Below are positions 63,601-64,000 of a stretch of DNA of 64,000 nt, in pieces. Position 1 is the first letter of the stretch. Each line of letters starts with the position of its first letter. Under the pieces are notes generated by a model. The model did no database searches, was not told the origin of the DNA, and was given only the letters and a program-made list of their open reading frames with translations. Both the position numbers and the translations under genes were made by a program. The stretch is taken from the NCBI GenBank assembly GCA_937926205.1, contig CALEYL010000074.1, forward strand, positions 124,001 to 188,000, in the 5' to 3' direction. Origin of the DNA: an uncultured Saprospiraceae bacterium (GTDB taxonomy: Bacteria; Bacteroidota; Bacteroidia; Chitinophagales; Saprospiraceae).

Positions 63601-64000
63601 TAATTTTGCAGATGCAGCCGATGGCCTTCGAGCTGTGAATGATACTATCACAGTATTTGAGGACTTTGAGATCAATGAAAAGGTAGTTAATGACCTCTAT
63701 TTAGCCTACATTGCAGAGGCCGATACTACTGAAATAGATACTTTGGAAGCCATAGCTGCACAATGTCCGCTGCTTGGCGGGAATGCCGTTTATCGGGCAA
63801 GAGCTTTGCTGGCCATGATGACCGGAGAATTGGCTTTGTACAACGATTCTCTAACTTGTGCTTCCACTATGGCATTTAGTATGCCGCAAAACCATTATGC
63901 AGGCTACCTGAGAGCATTTGAATTGACGGTTTTTCCTAATCCTGTAAATGGCGAAGTAAATATCAAATGGAAAACGGCGCCGGAAAAGCAGGGGCAAATA
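57687..64000 (+). CDS. Giant secreted metalloprotease/beta-helix T9SS protein, frame broken at a C9 tract, 3' end missing
   Basis: ATG 57687 opens a signal peptide (MKNFHPVLRLALPALLLAVT) and runs 58 codons to a TGA at 57861. A second frame, joined exactly at nine C (57844-57852), is open from there to the window edge. One extra C fuses them into one protein of at least 2100 aa. Numbering from the fused form: lectin/Ig-like region to ~350; zinc protease with HEALHLLGF (H552, E553, H556), a third histidine near 662 in GISHLNCD and a Met-turn YVMNP near 681, a leishmanolysin-like layout; a PKD-like domain (LWTFGDPP..., ~1228); right-handed beta-helix repeats (~1305-1770); a helical stretch; and the start of a T9SS domain (LTVFPNPVNGEV, ~2080). 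Substrate unknown. Confidence 0.8.
57844..57852 (+). repeat. Nine-C homopolymer inside the giant gene
   Basis: The tract lies 53 codons into the gene, directly behind the signal peptide region. At nine C the frame ends at TGA 57861; at ten (or seven) C the entire downstream protein is in frame; at eight C translation stops at a TAG 9 codons later. Confidence 0.9.

Overview
The window looks like chromosome from a Bacteroidota bacterium, most likely of the Saprospiria (Lewinella/Haliscomenobacter type). The evidence is a PorW/SprE-type component of the type IX secretion system (T9SS), several proteins ending in T9SS sorting domains, a SusC/SusD pair with a hybrid two-component sensor, an atpBEFHAG operon without atpDC, and promoters of the Bacteroidota type (-7 element TAnnTTTG). 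The genus is an inference from gene content. I saw no rRNA, tRNA, CRISPR array or insertion sequence.

Layout. 1-2472: 5' part of a secreted clan-A glycosidase (minus strand, runs off the left edge). 2.7-10 kb: housekeeping and envelope genes (fumarylacetoacetase, PorW/SprE lipoprotein, M23 peptidase, thymidine kinase, secreted lectin-like protein). 10-16.5 kb: arginine biosynthesis operon (GNAT acetyltransferase, argG, argC, argD, argB, argE), with argH alone at 34.4 kb and no carbamoyltransferase gene. 16.5-34.4 kb: an entirely minus-strand block between argE and argH. It holds a fructan utilisation locus (hybrid sensor, MFS importer, fructokinase, GH32, SusC, SusD), two T9SS cargo proteins (vanadium-haloperoxidase-like and ASPIC/FG-GAP), a HAD phosphatase, and a decayed second GH32 gene directly behind argE.

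35.9-41.7 kb: a STAND NTPase with an N-terminal effector-associated-type domain, a small ORF with its own promoter, a GNAT protein and two small envelope proteins. 42-47.4 kb: ATP synthase operon. 47.8-55.9 kb: glycosyltransferase, lipoprotein, outer-membrane barrel, a BlaI/BlaR1-like pair whose peptidase carries two TonB domains and a T9SS tail, a BTAD regulator and a DUF1508 protein. 56-57 kb: a tandem duplication of a 153-residue protein. 57.7-64 kb: a giant secreted metalloprotease / beta-helix protein, running off the right edge, interrupted after its signal peptide by a tract of nine C.

Functional picture: SusC/D would import fructan fragments, lipoprotein GH32 would release fructose, the MFS protein would move it inward, fructokinase would phosphorylate it, and the sensor kinase would switch the locus on. 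T9SS cargo is spread through the window. Across many gene junctions there are degenerate tandem arrays with different motifs but a shared 7-bp (sometimes 8-bp) period, often as inverted arms at 3' ends. Those arrays and the C9 tract are the least expected features of the window.
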